NCBI GenBank assembly: GCA_013076295.1
Contig: RQOL01000729.1
Coordinates: 3,348,001-3,412,000, forward strand
Length of the DNA: 64,000 nt
Reading direction: 5' to 3'
From: Sanderia malayensis
Lineage: Eukaryota > Cnidaria > Scyphozoa > Semaeostomeae > Pelagiidae
How positions within the stretch are numbered: position 1 is the stretch's first letter; the number at the start of each line of letters is the position of its first letter. A program made the translations under genes and the position numbers. Positions 9,172 to 18,780 of the stretch are shown here, in pieces. Below the pieces are notes generated by a model. It was not told where the DNA came from. It saw only the letters and a list, made by a program, of their open reading frames with translations, and did not search any database.

Positions 9172-9723
9172 ATGAATCGAGTATACAGAATTAATGTTGA
9201 TGAAGTAGAAAGAAAGATGTTGCATTCTATTTTGAAGTCAGAAGGTGAAGTTGAATGTATAAACATGACAAATTTAGAGGATGCTTATGTATATCTGAGA
9301 ACGATAAGAGAGGTTGTGCTTGGTAGAAATTACATTACTCGATTTACAATCGACACTGACATGGTAAAAGAAACACATGATTTTATTTTACCTGAATATC
9401 ATGGTAAATTTGCAAATAGTGTAAGATATGCACGCATGAGTGAAACAGAGATAATAGAATATTGTAAACCTGATCAGATAGAAATTTTATTAAACCAATT
9501 AATAAAGAGGCAGCATTACTATAATCCAATAGAATTTACAGCATTGTTATTATGGATTCACCCTTTTCCTGATGGAAATGGAAGGTTGGCGAAGTTGTTG
9601 TATTATTATTTAACTGGAGATTTAATAGAGTGGAATCAGGATAAATTTTTAAGTGATATGATTAAAATTCAAGCAGAAATTGTAGAAGAATTTACCTCAA
9701 ACACTTTCGAAAGAAAGTTCTAG
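9172..9723 (+). CDS. Fic-domain protein (putative AMP/nucleotide transferase)
   Basis: At 183 residues this is close to a minimal Fic domain. The signature H130-P-F-P-D-G-N-G-R138 matches the catalytic loop HxFx(D/E)GN(G/K)R, where His is the base and Asp binds the metal. An upstream V-K-E-T-H-D-F-I-L...H-G-K-F region matches the helix before the Fic core. Fic enzymes usually transfer AMP, sometimes UMP or phosphocholine, onto Tyr, Thr or Ser of target proteins. I see no clear inhibitory (S/T)xxxE(G/N) helix, so autoinhibition is uncertain. The frame is intact and the motif complete. Its TAG stop (9721-9723) lies inside a perfect heat-shock element. A Fic gene in a Polinton is unusual; a bacterial or host origin is possible. 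Confidence 0.85.
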   Translation: MNRVYRINVDEVERKMLHSILKSEGEVECINMTNLEDAYVYLRTIREVVLGRNYITRFTIDTDMVKETHDFILPEYHGKFANSVRYARMSETEIIEYCKPDQIEILLNQLIKRQHYYNPIEFTALLLWIHPFPDGNGRLAKLLYYYLTGDLIEWNQDKFLSDMIKIQAEIVEEFTSNTFERKF

Positions 9724-9894
9724 AACATTCGAACTTCGAATGCTAACACCACCTTTCAATAATAACTAGAAACTTTGAAGAAGGTTCTAGAACATTCGAA
9801 CGATGAATCAGATCACAGAGATTTTTCAGAAGTTTCCAGAAGTTTCCAGAAGCAGAAATCTCTGCAATCTGATTGGTTGATTTATATACATAAA
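9713..9894 (+). promoter_or_regulatory. Heat-shock-element cluster with CCAAT and TATA boxes
   Basis: Three perfect arrays of alternating GAA/TTC blocks with two-base spacers occur: 9713-9730 (four blocks, overlapping the Fic stop codon), 9780-9797 (four blocks) and 9829-9851 (five blocks). They are followed by ATTGG (reverse CCAAT) at 9872-9876 and a TTTATATACATAAA TATA element at 9881-9894. The 373-aa gene starts at 9983. Thirteen ordered heat-shock-factor half sites within 140 bp of a TATA box is the layout of a bona fide heat-shock promoter. The proximal ~35 bp (9851-9885) recurs inverted at 16354-16388. Confidence 0.75.
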
Positions 9895-9982
9895 CAGACG
9901 TCTGAAGCTAAATCAAATCAGTCGTGCGGAGCTGTTGAAGAGTGCAGAGCTTAAAAAATCACTAAAGATTCGCTGAAGAATC

Positions 9983-11104
9983 ATGGCAGGAATTTACGAA
10001 GTTAGAAATGAAGAGGGCCTAATCAAGACATCATTTGTTGTTCAAGCTGCCTCTAACAAATGGGTGCTGGTTGTGAAAGATATGATTAAAGGTGCACTAG
10101 CTGTAAAATCAATGGCTATTTCTCATGCAGCACTGGCTCGTCTCTTGGAAATAGTTGATAGCAACATAAATCTCGATGAGATAAATCATAAATTACAATT
10201 TCATGGAGAAGATGTTACAAGTCTGTTTGAGAAGAACGGCGTCATCATTGAAACGAAGCGATATGGGGGAACGTATACTCAATTTCTAACCCTATACACT
10301 GAACTTTTGAGCAAAGAAGAAGCACATGAAGATAAGGTTGAAATCTATCTGCAGAAAAATGGTGATTTTCCCATAAAGTTATGTCTGGGAATACGAAGAT
10401 GGAAGAATGAGAAACCAACTAAAACTGGAATAAATCTAAAAGAAGAAATGTTGGAAGCATTGCATGGAAAGCTTGCTGATCTGAAAATGCTAGCACCGTC
10501 ATCCCGCAAAAGGCCTCTATCATTAATTATAGCATCATCTTCTGGAAGTGCCGAATCTGATGCGAAGAAAAAAAAGAAAGAAAATATCACAGTTCAAAAA
10601 AAGAAAGAACATGTTGATTATTCCTCAGTAGCAAAGATATTTAAAGCAGCATCAGGAAATGATGATGAAATGCTGCAAAAAGCATATGCTGAACTCCAAG
10701 AAGAAGAAGATGTTGATGTACGAGTACAAGAAGCATATGCTAAAATTCTCTTGAAACGCATTTTCAAAAAAGCAAAACAGTACTGTGAAAAATGCTCAAC
10801 TACAGAGATTTACTCTACATCAATTGATGCTACTGACCACAAGCAAGATTGTATGGTTCACAATGCTTTCAGATTTTTATCGTTTCACATCAGTTATGTC
10901 AACACCAATATGCTGGCTGAGGGGAAAGAATCGTTCAAAAAATCAATGTTTGATGAGTTGAAGAATGGACGTCTAACTCAAACAATCAAATCCAATGTGG
11001 GAAATCTGTATGATGAATTATCACATACAAACCTCTCTACATCCGTATATTTGCTACAGATATTGAACAGGATTATAAACAATTTAGTCACACCATTTGT
11101 TTAA
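9983..11104 (+). CDS. 373-aa Polinton protein of unknown function, heat-shock-type promoter
   Basis: I do not recognise this protein. The N-terminal half (1-170) looks like a folded alpha/beta region. Residues 171-215 are Ser/Lys-rich with K195-K199, a likely nuclear localisation signal. An acidic stretch (E-L-Q-E-E-E-D-V-D) follows. Near the C-terminus C268-x2-C271...H286-x3-C290 could bind zinc. It shows no capsid jelly-roll signature that I can identify. The ATG at 9983 lies ~90 bp after a TATA box with strong heat-shock elements behind it, so high or inducible expression is inferred. The frame is intact although other genes of the element are broken. Confidence 0.7.
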   Translation: MAGIYEVRNEEGLIKTSFVVQAASNKWVLVVKDMIKGALAVKSMAISHAALARLLEIVDSNINLDEINHKLQFHGEDVTSLFEKNGVIIETKRYGGTYTQFLTLYTELLSKEEAHEDKVEIYLQKNGDFPIKLCLGIRRWKNEKPTKTGINLKEEMLEALHGKLADLKMLAPSSRKRPLSLIIASSSGSAESDAKKKKKENITVQKKKEHVDYSSVAKIFKAASGNDDEMLQKAYAELQEEEDVDVRVQEAYAKILLKRIFKKAKQYCEKCSTTEIYSTSIDATDHKQDCMVHNAFRFLSFHISYVNTNMLAEGKESFKKSMFDELKNGRLTQTIKSNVGNLYDELSHTNLSTSVYLLQILNRIINNLVTPFV

Positions 11105-11162
11105 GTTCTATGAACATTATTTATGTTAAAAATAGTTGTTAGTTATTTGTTCTAGAAATTGT

Positions 11163-11170
11163 TATAAATA
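11163..11170 (+). promoter_or_regulatory. TATA box for the ATPase gene
   Basis: TATAAATA lies 47 bp upstream of the ATG at 11217. The surrounding GTTATAAATAG is repeated exactly at 11881-11891 in front of the next gene. Confidence 0.55.
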
Positions 11171-11216
11171 GAGGTTAGTTATTGTTGTAAAGAGACGTTC
11201 TAAATTTGTTATAAAT

Positions 11217-11891
11217 ATGAGTTATGACTTGAGATTTAAAGCACCTTTTTCTCTGATTTTATCTGGAGTAAGCGGAAGCGGCAAAACTACTTGGGTAGAA
11301 AATCTATTTAAAAATTATAATAATATAATCGATGATGGCAGGCAATATCCCAATCTCATGTGGATCTCAGGAACGAACCAGCCAGAGCTATTTGAGCGTA
11401 TTAAAAAAAGTTTTGTTGGGAGTTGTAGATTTATTACTGAATTACCTGAAAACTTGTACGAAGAAATCGAGAGGTCAGACAAAAGATTAACTATTGTTGT
11501 TGATGATCTAATGCCTGAAATTGCGAACTTCAAAGATTTGGGAAAATTGTTCACAAAAGGAAGATCTCATCTCAACATTAATGTTATTGTTATGATGCAA
11601 AATCCTTTCCCAAGAGGAACGGAAATGAGAAATTTGGCTCTCAATACTCAATATCAAGTTCTTTTCAAAAATCCTAGAGATAGAAGTCCAATAAGATTTC
11701 TTGCACGACAAATTATGCCTGCATCTCCTAAAACATTTCTTGACATTTATAATGATGCAACAGCAAGAATGTATGGATATCTACTCTGTGATTTCACCCA
11801 ATCAATGAATGAAGATATGAGATTTCGAACAAATATTTTCCCTCATGAAGCTCCCATGGCAGTGTACAAGTCTAAAAAAGGTTATAAATAG
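11217..11891 (+). CDS. A32/FtsK-HerA-type DNA packaging ATPase
   Basis: This 224-residue P-loop ATPase has Walker A G17-V-S-G-S-G-K-T-T25 and Walker B L91-T-I-V-V-D-D97. A likely sensor region follows around I-V-M-M-Q-N-P-F. The length and motif spacing match the genome-packaging ATPases of Polintons, adintoviruses and related viruses, which translocate DNA into the capsid. The frame is intact. Its presence without recognisable capsid genes is odd and suggests those were lost or are too diverged to see. The final codons (G-Y-K-stop) double as the TATA element of the following gene. Confidence 0.85.
   Translation: MSYDLRFKAPFSLILSGVSGSGKTTWVENLFKNYNNIIDDGRQYPNLMWISGTNQPELFERIKKSFVGSCRFITELPENLYEEIERSDKRLTIVVDDLMPEIANFKDLGKLFTKGRSHLNINVIVMMQNPFPRGTEMRNLALNTQYQVLFKNPRDRSPIRFLARQIMPASPKTFLDIYNDATARMYGYLLCDFTQSMNEDMRFRTNIFPHEAPMAVYKSKKGYK
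11881..11891 (+). promoter_or_regulatory. TATA element overlapping the ATPase stop codon
   Basis: GTTATAAATAG encodes the last residues and stop of the ATPase and is identical to the element in front of the ATPase gene. A start of transcription ~30 bp downstream would fall near 11913, which favours the ATG at 11921 for the next gene. Confidence 0.5.
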
Positions 11892-11920
11892 CCATCTATA
11901 TGTTTATGAAAACAGCAAAA

Positions 11921-12130
11921 ATGACTTCTTTTGAAAAGATAATCATACAACCTAGCGAATCATTTCCAACTGTTGATGAACCGGCGAATAAAAAGCCCAA
12001 AAAGATCATAAATAAAGGAAGAAAGCCTAAAAAGCGTCTATCAGGTGGCAAAAGGAAAAGAACATACAGACGACGGAAGAAAAACTCTATAAATGTTAAA
12101 TTGTTTGAAATATTAATTGATTTGTTATGA
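11921..12130 (+). CDS. Small basic Polinton protein
   Basis: About 69 residues from the Met at 11921; Mets at 11900 and 11906 are alternatives in the same frame. A central Lys/Arg-rich block (residues ~30-55, with K-R-K-R-T-Y-R-R-R-K-K) looks like a nuclear localisation or DNA-binding segment, and the tail is hydrophobic. Its TGA overlaps the ATG of the integrase (ATGA, 12127-12130). Function unknown. Confidence 0.5.
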   Translation: MTSFEKIIIQPSESFPTVDEPANKKPKKIINKGRKPKKRLSGGKRKRTYRRRKKNSINVKLFEILIDLL

Positions 12131-12860
12131 ATCTAGAAAAGTTATATTCTGATCCTTCTGTTCCGGGTTCTCTTGGAGGTTTAGAAAAAGCATATAGGGA
12201 ATTTAAAAAAGTAATTCCTAATCTAACAAGAAAAGATGTTAAAGAGTGGAGTAAAACTAGTCTTGCATATTCATTGTACAGACCAAGTAGGAGGAACTTT
12301 AAACGTGAGCGGATACTAACTAATAACATTGATTATTTATGGGAATGCAATCTTGTTGATATGGCATATTTGAAAAAAGAAAACAACAACATTACATTTC
12401 TATTATGCTGTATTGATACTTTTAGCAAGTATGCTTGGGTAAAGCCTCTGAAAAGAAAAACAGCAAAAGAAATTGTCGATGCTTTTAAAGAAATTTTATT
12501 GGAAAGAAAGCCCAAAAGGTACGATCTGATAAAGGTACTGAGTTTTTAAACAAAGAATTTCAACCTTTGCTGAAGAAAAACGATATCAATTTTTACACTG
12601 CAAATAATGATGTAAAGGCAGCAATTGTGGAAAGATTCAATAGAACACTCAAAGGAAGAATGTATAGATACTTCACAGCTAAAAATACGTTAAGATATAT
12701 TGATAATCTACAAGATTTTGTTGATTCTTACAACAATACCTATCATAGATCTATTGGTATGAGACCTTCTGAAGTTAATCCAAACAATGTGAGCACTGTC
12801 CGAAAAAGGCTGTTTAAAAAAGAAACTAAAAAAAATAAAAAGATCTTTAAAATTGATTAA
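12127..12860 (+). pseudogene. Polinton retroviral-type integrase, frameshifted
   Basis: The first frame (12127-12549) carries the first catalytic Asp region (N-L-V-D-M-A-Y) and the D-T-F-S-K-Y-A-W strand typical of rve integrase cores. The second frame (12567-12860) carries A-A-I-V-E-R-F-N-R-T with the catalytic Glu, and the H-R-S-I-G-M-R-P-S-E-V C-terminal motif. The frame changes between about 12515 and 12566, near where the second Asp should lie. Such integrases insert Polinton DNA by a DDE transesterification reaction. No chromodomain is visible. It is tail to tail with PolB, and the two overlap slightly. Confidence 0.85.
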
Positions 12861-15800
12861 CCAAATAACTTTCTTGTTTCCTACAGAGTAATTTGGATGT
12901 TCTTTATCATAGTTGCTGAAATCGAATCCATCTTCATGATCTTTCAATACTCTGTTAACTTGATCTTGAGACATTGGTATGTCATAGATGAAGCTATCAG
13001 TATCCATGTAGCATAGTTGAACGTTTGGAAGGTTTGGTTTTGCAAAGTTGTAGTGGAAATCATACATCAATGTCTTGCTAATATCTAATATGCTGAAACC
13101 AACATACATTGGTTTGTCGAGTTTAACTTTCCCAATCTTTTTCTCTACCAAAAGTGTATCTTCATTAATTTCAATTACTCCATAGAACTTTGGATTTCTG
13201 ACCCATCTTCTCAGGACTATACCATCTGTGCAGATTTCAAAACGTCGATGATTTCTTACGTTTTCCATCGTCTTTCCAAACACAGAATTGTTCATCAGTT
13301 TGAACAGATCTTTTTCAAAGTCGTTTCTTGCTTGAGTTCTCTTTTGAGTGTTGAAATCAATATATTTTTTCAACCCAAAGTTTTGCTTGAATTCAATAAT
13401 CTCATGAACTTTTGTTAGCTTCAAACCCAATTCCAAACACTGCTTCAAATTTCTTTCATGCATGGTGTATTCTTTTTTGTCATATAGATTTTGTATTAGC
13501 TTTGGTGTTGACTTAAACTTTTCCCCATAAGCTTGTCTTTGATATTTTGATAACATTTCTTCTTGAACTTGTAATCTTTGTGGTGCTAATGGTAGATCTG
13601 CATGATGATCATGTAACTCAGCTGGATATTCTAAGTCAACTTTGAGAATGTAGCCAATATCTTCATCAGATCTTGACAACAAAGCGTTGATGTTTGTGTT
13701 TTTAATTTCTTCTTGTGTAAATTGTTTGAAACCGCCGTAAGGCATTGGCTGCGATATTGCCCATCCATAGAGATTGTTTGCATCTAAGTACATCAACGTG
13801 TTGTTTTCCGTCGATTCAGCATGACGTTTCACTGCTATCGAAACACCCCCTCGAATACCATCTTCAATCATAAGGTGAATGTCCTTCTTTTCTTCAGATA
13901 GTAATTCTAGCGTTACACCAGTCATCTTCAACATTGCATCCCAAGCTAGTGAAGGAGCAGTTAGATAATGAACAGGATCAAGCTTGTAGAATTTTAGACT
14001 CTGCTTTCTGAACGATTCAAATATATCAGCTAACAGCAGCACATCAGTTTTCAGATATAGCTAATGATAATCTTGAAAGGTCTGGCATTTGAAAAATTTC
14101 CAAACCTGTTGAGCATATGTATAATCTTCATCACTGATGCTGGAATCATAGAGTTTGTTGTAAAATGCTTCTTTTGGTGGCAGAGATGTTTCTTGCATTT
14201 TTTCTATACTATCCACCCAGTCATAGGGATAAACACCTTTCCTTGTCAGCAAATCAAACGCTTTCTTGACACCTGCATCTTCTGCTTCTGTTAAAGCTCT
14301 CTTTGGTGGTATTTTCCAATTTCTATGATCCAAAACATCTTCATTTTTTAGCGGATCTTTACATGCTATGCCTGGTTCAAACATGTTTTGACGTTCTCTT
14401 TCCAATTCTGTAACTCTTTCTCCTTCATTTCTAGGTATCTCAGGATATTGTTGTTGGGTGAACTCATCATGCAAGTATTTTTTCATAGATATGAAATCTT
14501 CTTTCGGCAGGTTGTTCGCTAGTGTTGCTAAGCTGGTGCTTAAAAATGCGAATGAATCAATGTATTTGATTCCATTAGTATTGGTATTTCTACCTTCTTC
14601 ATTTTCTTCAGAATGACCACCAATCTCTGCAGTCATGATCTTTTCTTTCGAATTGGCGATGATCTTTGCATTTCTGCCATTCAAATTCTTCAGAATATGA
14701 TGTATATCATATCCTTTTAGATTGTGAAAGACGATCGTGATGGTGTGATAGTTTGCTACTATATCCAGATGTTTGAAGTTGCAATGCTTGCAAGCTGAAC
14801 CTCTGTATTTTCCGGTAATGTGACAATGATCTCTGACTTTTTGTCTATCATTATCATTGAATAGTTGATTGCAACAATAGCAATGCAGAGACTCAGCATG
14901 TTCCGCATTTTCTTCCGGTGTTAATCTAATCATTGGCATGGTTTTCTTGAATACTGTTTGTATTTCTTCATTTAGCTTATCTAAACTATTCATAAACACT
15001 TCCATGCAATCTTCTCCGGTATAACATTCCAACGGTTGTTGCCACCTATCATCAATTGATGTGGCGTAAATACAATAACTGATTGGTTTGTGTTCTTGAT
15101 AAGCAGCTCCCTTGTTTGAATGTTCCAAAATAGATTCAGTATCTGCATATATGATGAATGGTAGCATGCATTGGTTCTTAAAATGTTCAAACTTTAATTC
15201 TGCGTCTTTGGGATATTCAACACCTTGGAAGATTTTGATTTTCTGACATAATGTTTTATGTTTATCTAGATTTTCTTGACTTGTGCATGATGACAGGCAT
15301 AGCGGACAGTAAAAACGCTTTCCATGATGTTCATGACCATCACGACTGGCCAACAAACGACTCATACTCTTTATCCAACAGTAGTGATACTCATCATCAT
15401 CATTGATTATTAGTAGCAAATCTACATGCTTTCCAAGTTCTTTTTTCGCTATTCTTACTGGTATAATTTCATCATCTTCATTTAAATAGATGTTGATTGA
15501 AATGTTGTTGTTTATTTCGAATGCATCAATCATCTTTGTATCTTGCACTTTTACTGGATATTTCAATCCCTCACAGTTAAGCTCGTTTAAGTACTGTTGA
15601 TACTTTGCGACTCTTTGTGGATGTTTTGATTGTGGATGTAGTGCAGATAGAATTGCCCAGATGAAGCATTTATCATCATCGTTTTGCACGTTAATGACTG
15701 CTTGTTTGTTTTTGATGTTGGCGGGTAGCTGCAAATATTTTTTACCTTTGATTGCTTCATAATCGAACATCTTCACTAGCAGTTTGATATACTTTGTAAA

Positions 15801-16304
15801 TATCTAGCCGCTTCCATTTTCTGTAAATTCATCTATGTCATTTTTTAACTTTCTAATGGCGTCGTCTATTTGGTCTTCAAGCTCTTCGATATCTTCAATC
15901 TCTGATCGCAGCAGTGAATAGATAGCAGATCTGAATACTGGCAGTGGATCTGATATCATATCACCGATCGGTTTATGAAATTCTACTTCGAGAACAATGT
16001 AATACTTTATCCCTTGCTTATGTGTAAATATCTCACTCATAAGTTCGCGAATGGTGTGCTGCTTGATCTTTTTCATATTTTCAATATCCTCCTCCTTAGT
16101 CTATATTTTAAATGCTTTATCATCTATCTTTTTCTTTTTCCTACCTTCGCCAACTTATTTGGGTGGTGATTGCACATTATGAGTTGTTCGCTTGTGCCCC
16201 ATTAGATTCGCCATTCTATTGAATACTTTCCCACATTGATAGCAAGAGATTTTTCTTTTCTTGCTATCATTAGCAGCTGCGCTTTCTTCGTGTGATCTCT
16301 TCAT
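12855..16304 (-). pseudogene. Zinc-finger + protein-primed family-B DNA polymerase, four in-frame stops, C-terminus missing
   Basis: One continuous frame runs from ATG 16304 to about 12855 with no frameshift. It is interrupted by TAA at 16155-16157 and TAG at 16101-16103, 15804-15806 and 14061-14063. Order of parts: a C2H2 finger (C-Y-Q-C...H-x4-H) near the start; an N-terminal region ending with a C-P-L-C...H-x3-C finger; Exo I (Y-A-D-T-E, about 15146); a C-Y-C-C...D-H-C-H treble-clef-like segment; Exo II (F-H-N-L-K-G-Y-D); Exo III (Y-L-K-T-D); palm motif A (D-A-N-N-L-Y-G); motif B (K-L-M-N-N-S-V-F-G); and motif C (Y-M-D-T-D-S). Homology stops just after N-K-K-V-I, so the K-x-Y/thumb part is lost at the junction with the integrase gene. 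Protein-primed PolBs replicate linear genomes with TIRs. Confidence 0.88.
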
Positions 16305-16342
16305 GACTAGATCGTGATTTGAAGTGATTTTATTTCGAGGAT

Positions 16343-16376
16343 GATTTATATACATAAATCAACCAATCAGATTGTA
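16343..16376 (-). promoter_or_regulatory. CCAAT + TATA promoter of the zinc-finger/PolB gene
   Basis: Read on the minus strand, a CAATCTGATTGGTTGATTTAT core is followed by GTATATAAATC, ending ~40 bp before ATG 16304. This is an inverted near-copy of the promoter at 9865-9894, so two opposite genes share one promoter sequence. Confidence 0.65.
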
Positions 16377-16404
16377 GAGATTTCTGCTTCTGGAAACTCC
16401 TTTA

Positions 16405-16519
16405 TGACGTCATAGAAATTTCTAGAACTTTTCCGAGGGACTTTCCCTACTTCTAGAAACTTCTGAAAAGTCCCTGTGATCTGATTGGTTGATAGCTCCT
16501 GGAAACTTCTAGAAGTTTC
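16405..16519 (-). promoter_or_regulatory. CRE palindrome and heat-shock elements upstream of PolB
   Basis: A perfect TGACGTCA palindrome lies at 16405-16412. Perfect GAA/TTC arrays with two-base spacers occur at 16415-16427 (three blocks), 16451-16463 (three) and 16502-16519 (four, palindromic). This region is upstream of the minus-strand promoter at 16343-16376, the same relative layout as the 9713-9894 promoter. A further GATTGGTTGATA box lies at 16483-16494. Confidence 0.65.
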
Positions 16520-17353
16520 TGATTTCTCATTTCTCATGACAGAGATTTGACGAGTACATTTGAACGTTGTACATTTGAACGTTGAGCATTCGAAAGTTTC
16601 TGATTGGTTCTTTGAATTCAATGTCGGGCCGAGAACGTGAATTTGCCGGTTCCTCGATATTTTTGTGTTTTCTTGCGATTTATTTAACAAATTCTTATCA
16701 TCTTATAAGTGCATGAAAAATTTGAAATAATTCATTCATTATAACCAAGAGATTTTCTTTTTATTGCTGTAAAAATCTTTTTCATAAACAAAACCGTTTT
16801 TTAGTTATTAAGCTTTTTATGGGTTTTTTATCAGCTTTGACGATGTTTTGCAACTTCAAACTAACTTTACCAGATTCTAGAAGTTTCTGCTTTCTCATGA
16901 CAGAGATTTGCCGCGTACATTCGAACGTCGCATTCGAAAGTTTCTGATTGGTTCTTTGAATTCAATCTCGGGCCGAGAACGTGAATTTGTCAGTTCCTCA
17001 ATATTTTTGTGTTTTCTTGCGATTTACTTAACAAATTCTTATCATCTTATAAGTGCATGAAAAATATGAAATAATTCATTCAATATAATCAAGAGATTTT
17101 CTTTTTATTGCTGTAAAAATCCTTTTCATAAACAAAACCGTTTTTTAGTTATTAAGCTTTTTATGGGTTTTTTATCAGCTTTGGCGATGTTTTGCAACTT
17201 CAAACTAACTTTCCACAACCTGTCGTTTTCGATTATTTTTTACTGTTCATGCTCTTTTCAATTCTCGAAGATTCTCGCGCATGCGTGATCTTAGCACATT
17301 CTACTGCGCATGCGTGGGCCAGGTGGGCTCGGACGCCCACTTCCTCTCCTACT
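16512..17353 (-). repeat. Polinton right TIR
   Basis: It is the reverse complement of the left TIR, ends ...CTCCTACT and includes the same internal ~345 bp duplication. Small differences between the arms (for example the segment around 17280-17300) show some independent decay. A perfect three-unit heat-shock element at 16875-16887 mirrors the one at 5639. Confidence 0.88.
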
Positions 17354-18780
17354 CACATCTACTTTCTTGTTTTCAGTGATATTAACATTCATTCCCATGG
17401 TTTGACCATGCACATGATTTTACACAAATCAAAAGTAACATTCTTTCCCTCAATTTACAGAAAAAAAATTAATATTCATTCCCATAATTTGCACATGAGT
17501 CATGCTAATACATTTAAAACTTAGTGAAAAAATTGTTTACTTTTTTTTAGTGATATGAACAATTATCCCACAATTTGCACATGAATCCACCATAATATAT
17601 CTAAAACTCACTGAAAACACTTCTAGTTACTTTTTTCAGTGATATTAATATTAGATCCCACAATTTACACAACTTAAAATTAAGATTCATTCACCCAATT
17701 TGCACTAATGAAAATTAACATTCATTCCAACAATTTGCACATGAGTCATGCTAATACATTAAAAACTTAGTGAAAAAAGTGTTTACTTTTTTTCAGTGAT
17801 AGTAACATTCATTGCGACAATATACAGATGAATCCAGCTTAATATATCTAAAGTGTATTGAAAACACTTTTAGTCATCTTTTTCAGTGATTTTAACATTC
17901 AATTCCACCATTTGCACATAAGTCCACGTAAATACATCCAAATCTAATGAACATACAACATTAACATTCATTTCCACAATTCACACAATTGAAAATTAAG
18001 ATTCATTCCCCCTATATACGCTAATGAAAATTAACATTCATTCCCAGAGTTTTCACATGAGTCGCGCTAATACATCGAAAACGTAGTGAAAACACTTTTA
18101 GTGACTTTTTCTATTGATATAAACATTTATTCCCACCTTTTACACGAGTCACGTTCATACATCAAAAACCCAATGAATTACACGTTTATTCTCTTGTTTT
18201 TAGTGACATTAACATTCATTCCCACAATTTACACAATAGAAAAATAGCACTGATTTTCTCAATTTACACCAATGAAAATTAACATTCATTCTCACAATTT
18301 GGACATGACTTCTACGCCAATACATCCCCAACGAGTCACGCTAATATATATAAAGTTAGTGAAAAACGTGTTTACTTGTTTTCAGTAACATTAAAATTCA
18401 TTAACACACTTTACATATGAATCAAACTTAATACATCTAAAGCTTAATGAAAACACATTGATTCTTATGTTTTCAGTGACACTAACATTCAATCCAATAA
18501 TTTACACATAAATCCACGTAAATATAACCAAAATTAATGAAAATATAGCATTCATTCCCACACTGAACGAAAATTTACATTCATTCCCCAATTTACACTA
18601 ATGAAAATTAACATCTATTCCCACAATTTTCACATGAGTCCGCCAATACATTTAAAACTTAGTGAATTACACGTTTATTCTCTTATTTTTATTGATATTA
18701 CATTCATTCCCACAATTTGCACATGCATAAGAATTTAAGGCTAAGGCGCAATTTAAGGCGTTTGTTTGATTCTTGTCCAT
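17354..18780. repeat. Degenerate satellite array, block B (right of Polinton)
   Basis: Same repeat family as block A. The first ~306 bp (17359-17667) duplicate 4862-5167 at about 97% by eye, then the array continues with more diverged units. It ends at an antisense fragment of the AK-INT integrase gene. No genes seen. Confidence 0.8.

Larger units (their letters stand above)
5168..17353. mobile_element. Polinton/adintovirus-like element, 12.2 kb, decayed, capsid genes not recognisable
   Basis: The element is bounded by ~830-840 bp TIRs starting AGTAGGAGA. It encodes the defining Polinton/adintovirus pair, a protein-primed type family-B DNA polymerase and a retroviral-type integrase, plus a packaging ATPase. 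Accessory genes include a RING-like spliced gene, a Fic-domain protein and several basic proteins. No major or minor capsid protein and no adenovirus-type protease are recognisable, and 12.2 kb is shorter than the usual 15-20 kb. PolB has four stops and a truncated C-terminus, and the integrase has a frameshift, so this copy is dead. The expected 6 bp target duplication is imperfect (CACAAT left, CACATC right). Confidence 0.88.

Noticed and set aside
9983..11104. 373-aa protein as a Polinton capsid protein
   Set aside because: It sits where a structural gene might be, but it is too short for a major capsid protein, has a Lys-rich nuclear signal and a C-x2-C/H-x3-C site, and shows no jelly-roll pattern that I can see.
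12708..12854. Continuation of the minus-strand PolB frame into the integrase region
   Set aside because: It is the complement of the integrase 3' end, and polymerase homology has already stopped; the open frame is accidental.
12855..16304. TAG recoding or readthrough in PolB
   Set aside because: Three of four stops are TAG, but one is TAA, the C-terminus is deleted and the integrase is frameshifted; ordinary decay explains it better.
16155..16355. Start of the zinc-finger protein at 16355
   Set aside because: That region holds the TATA element; the first ATG downstream of it is at 16304.
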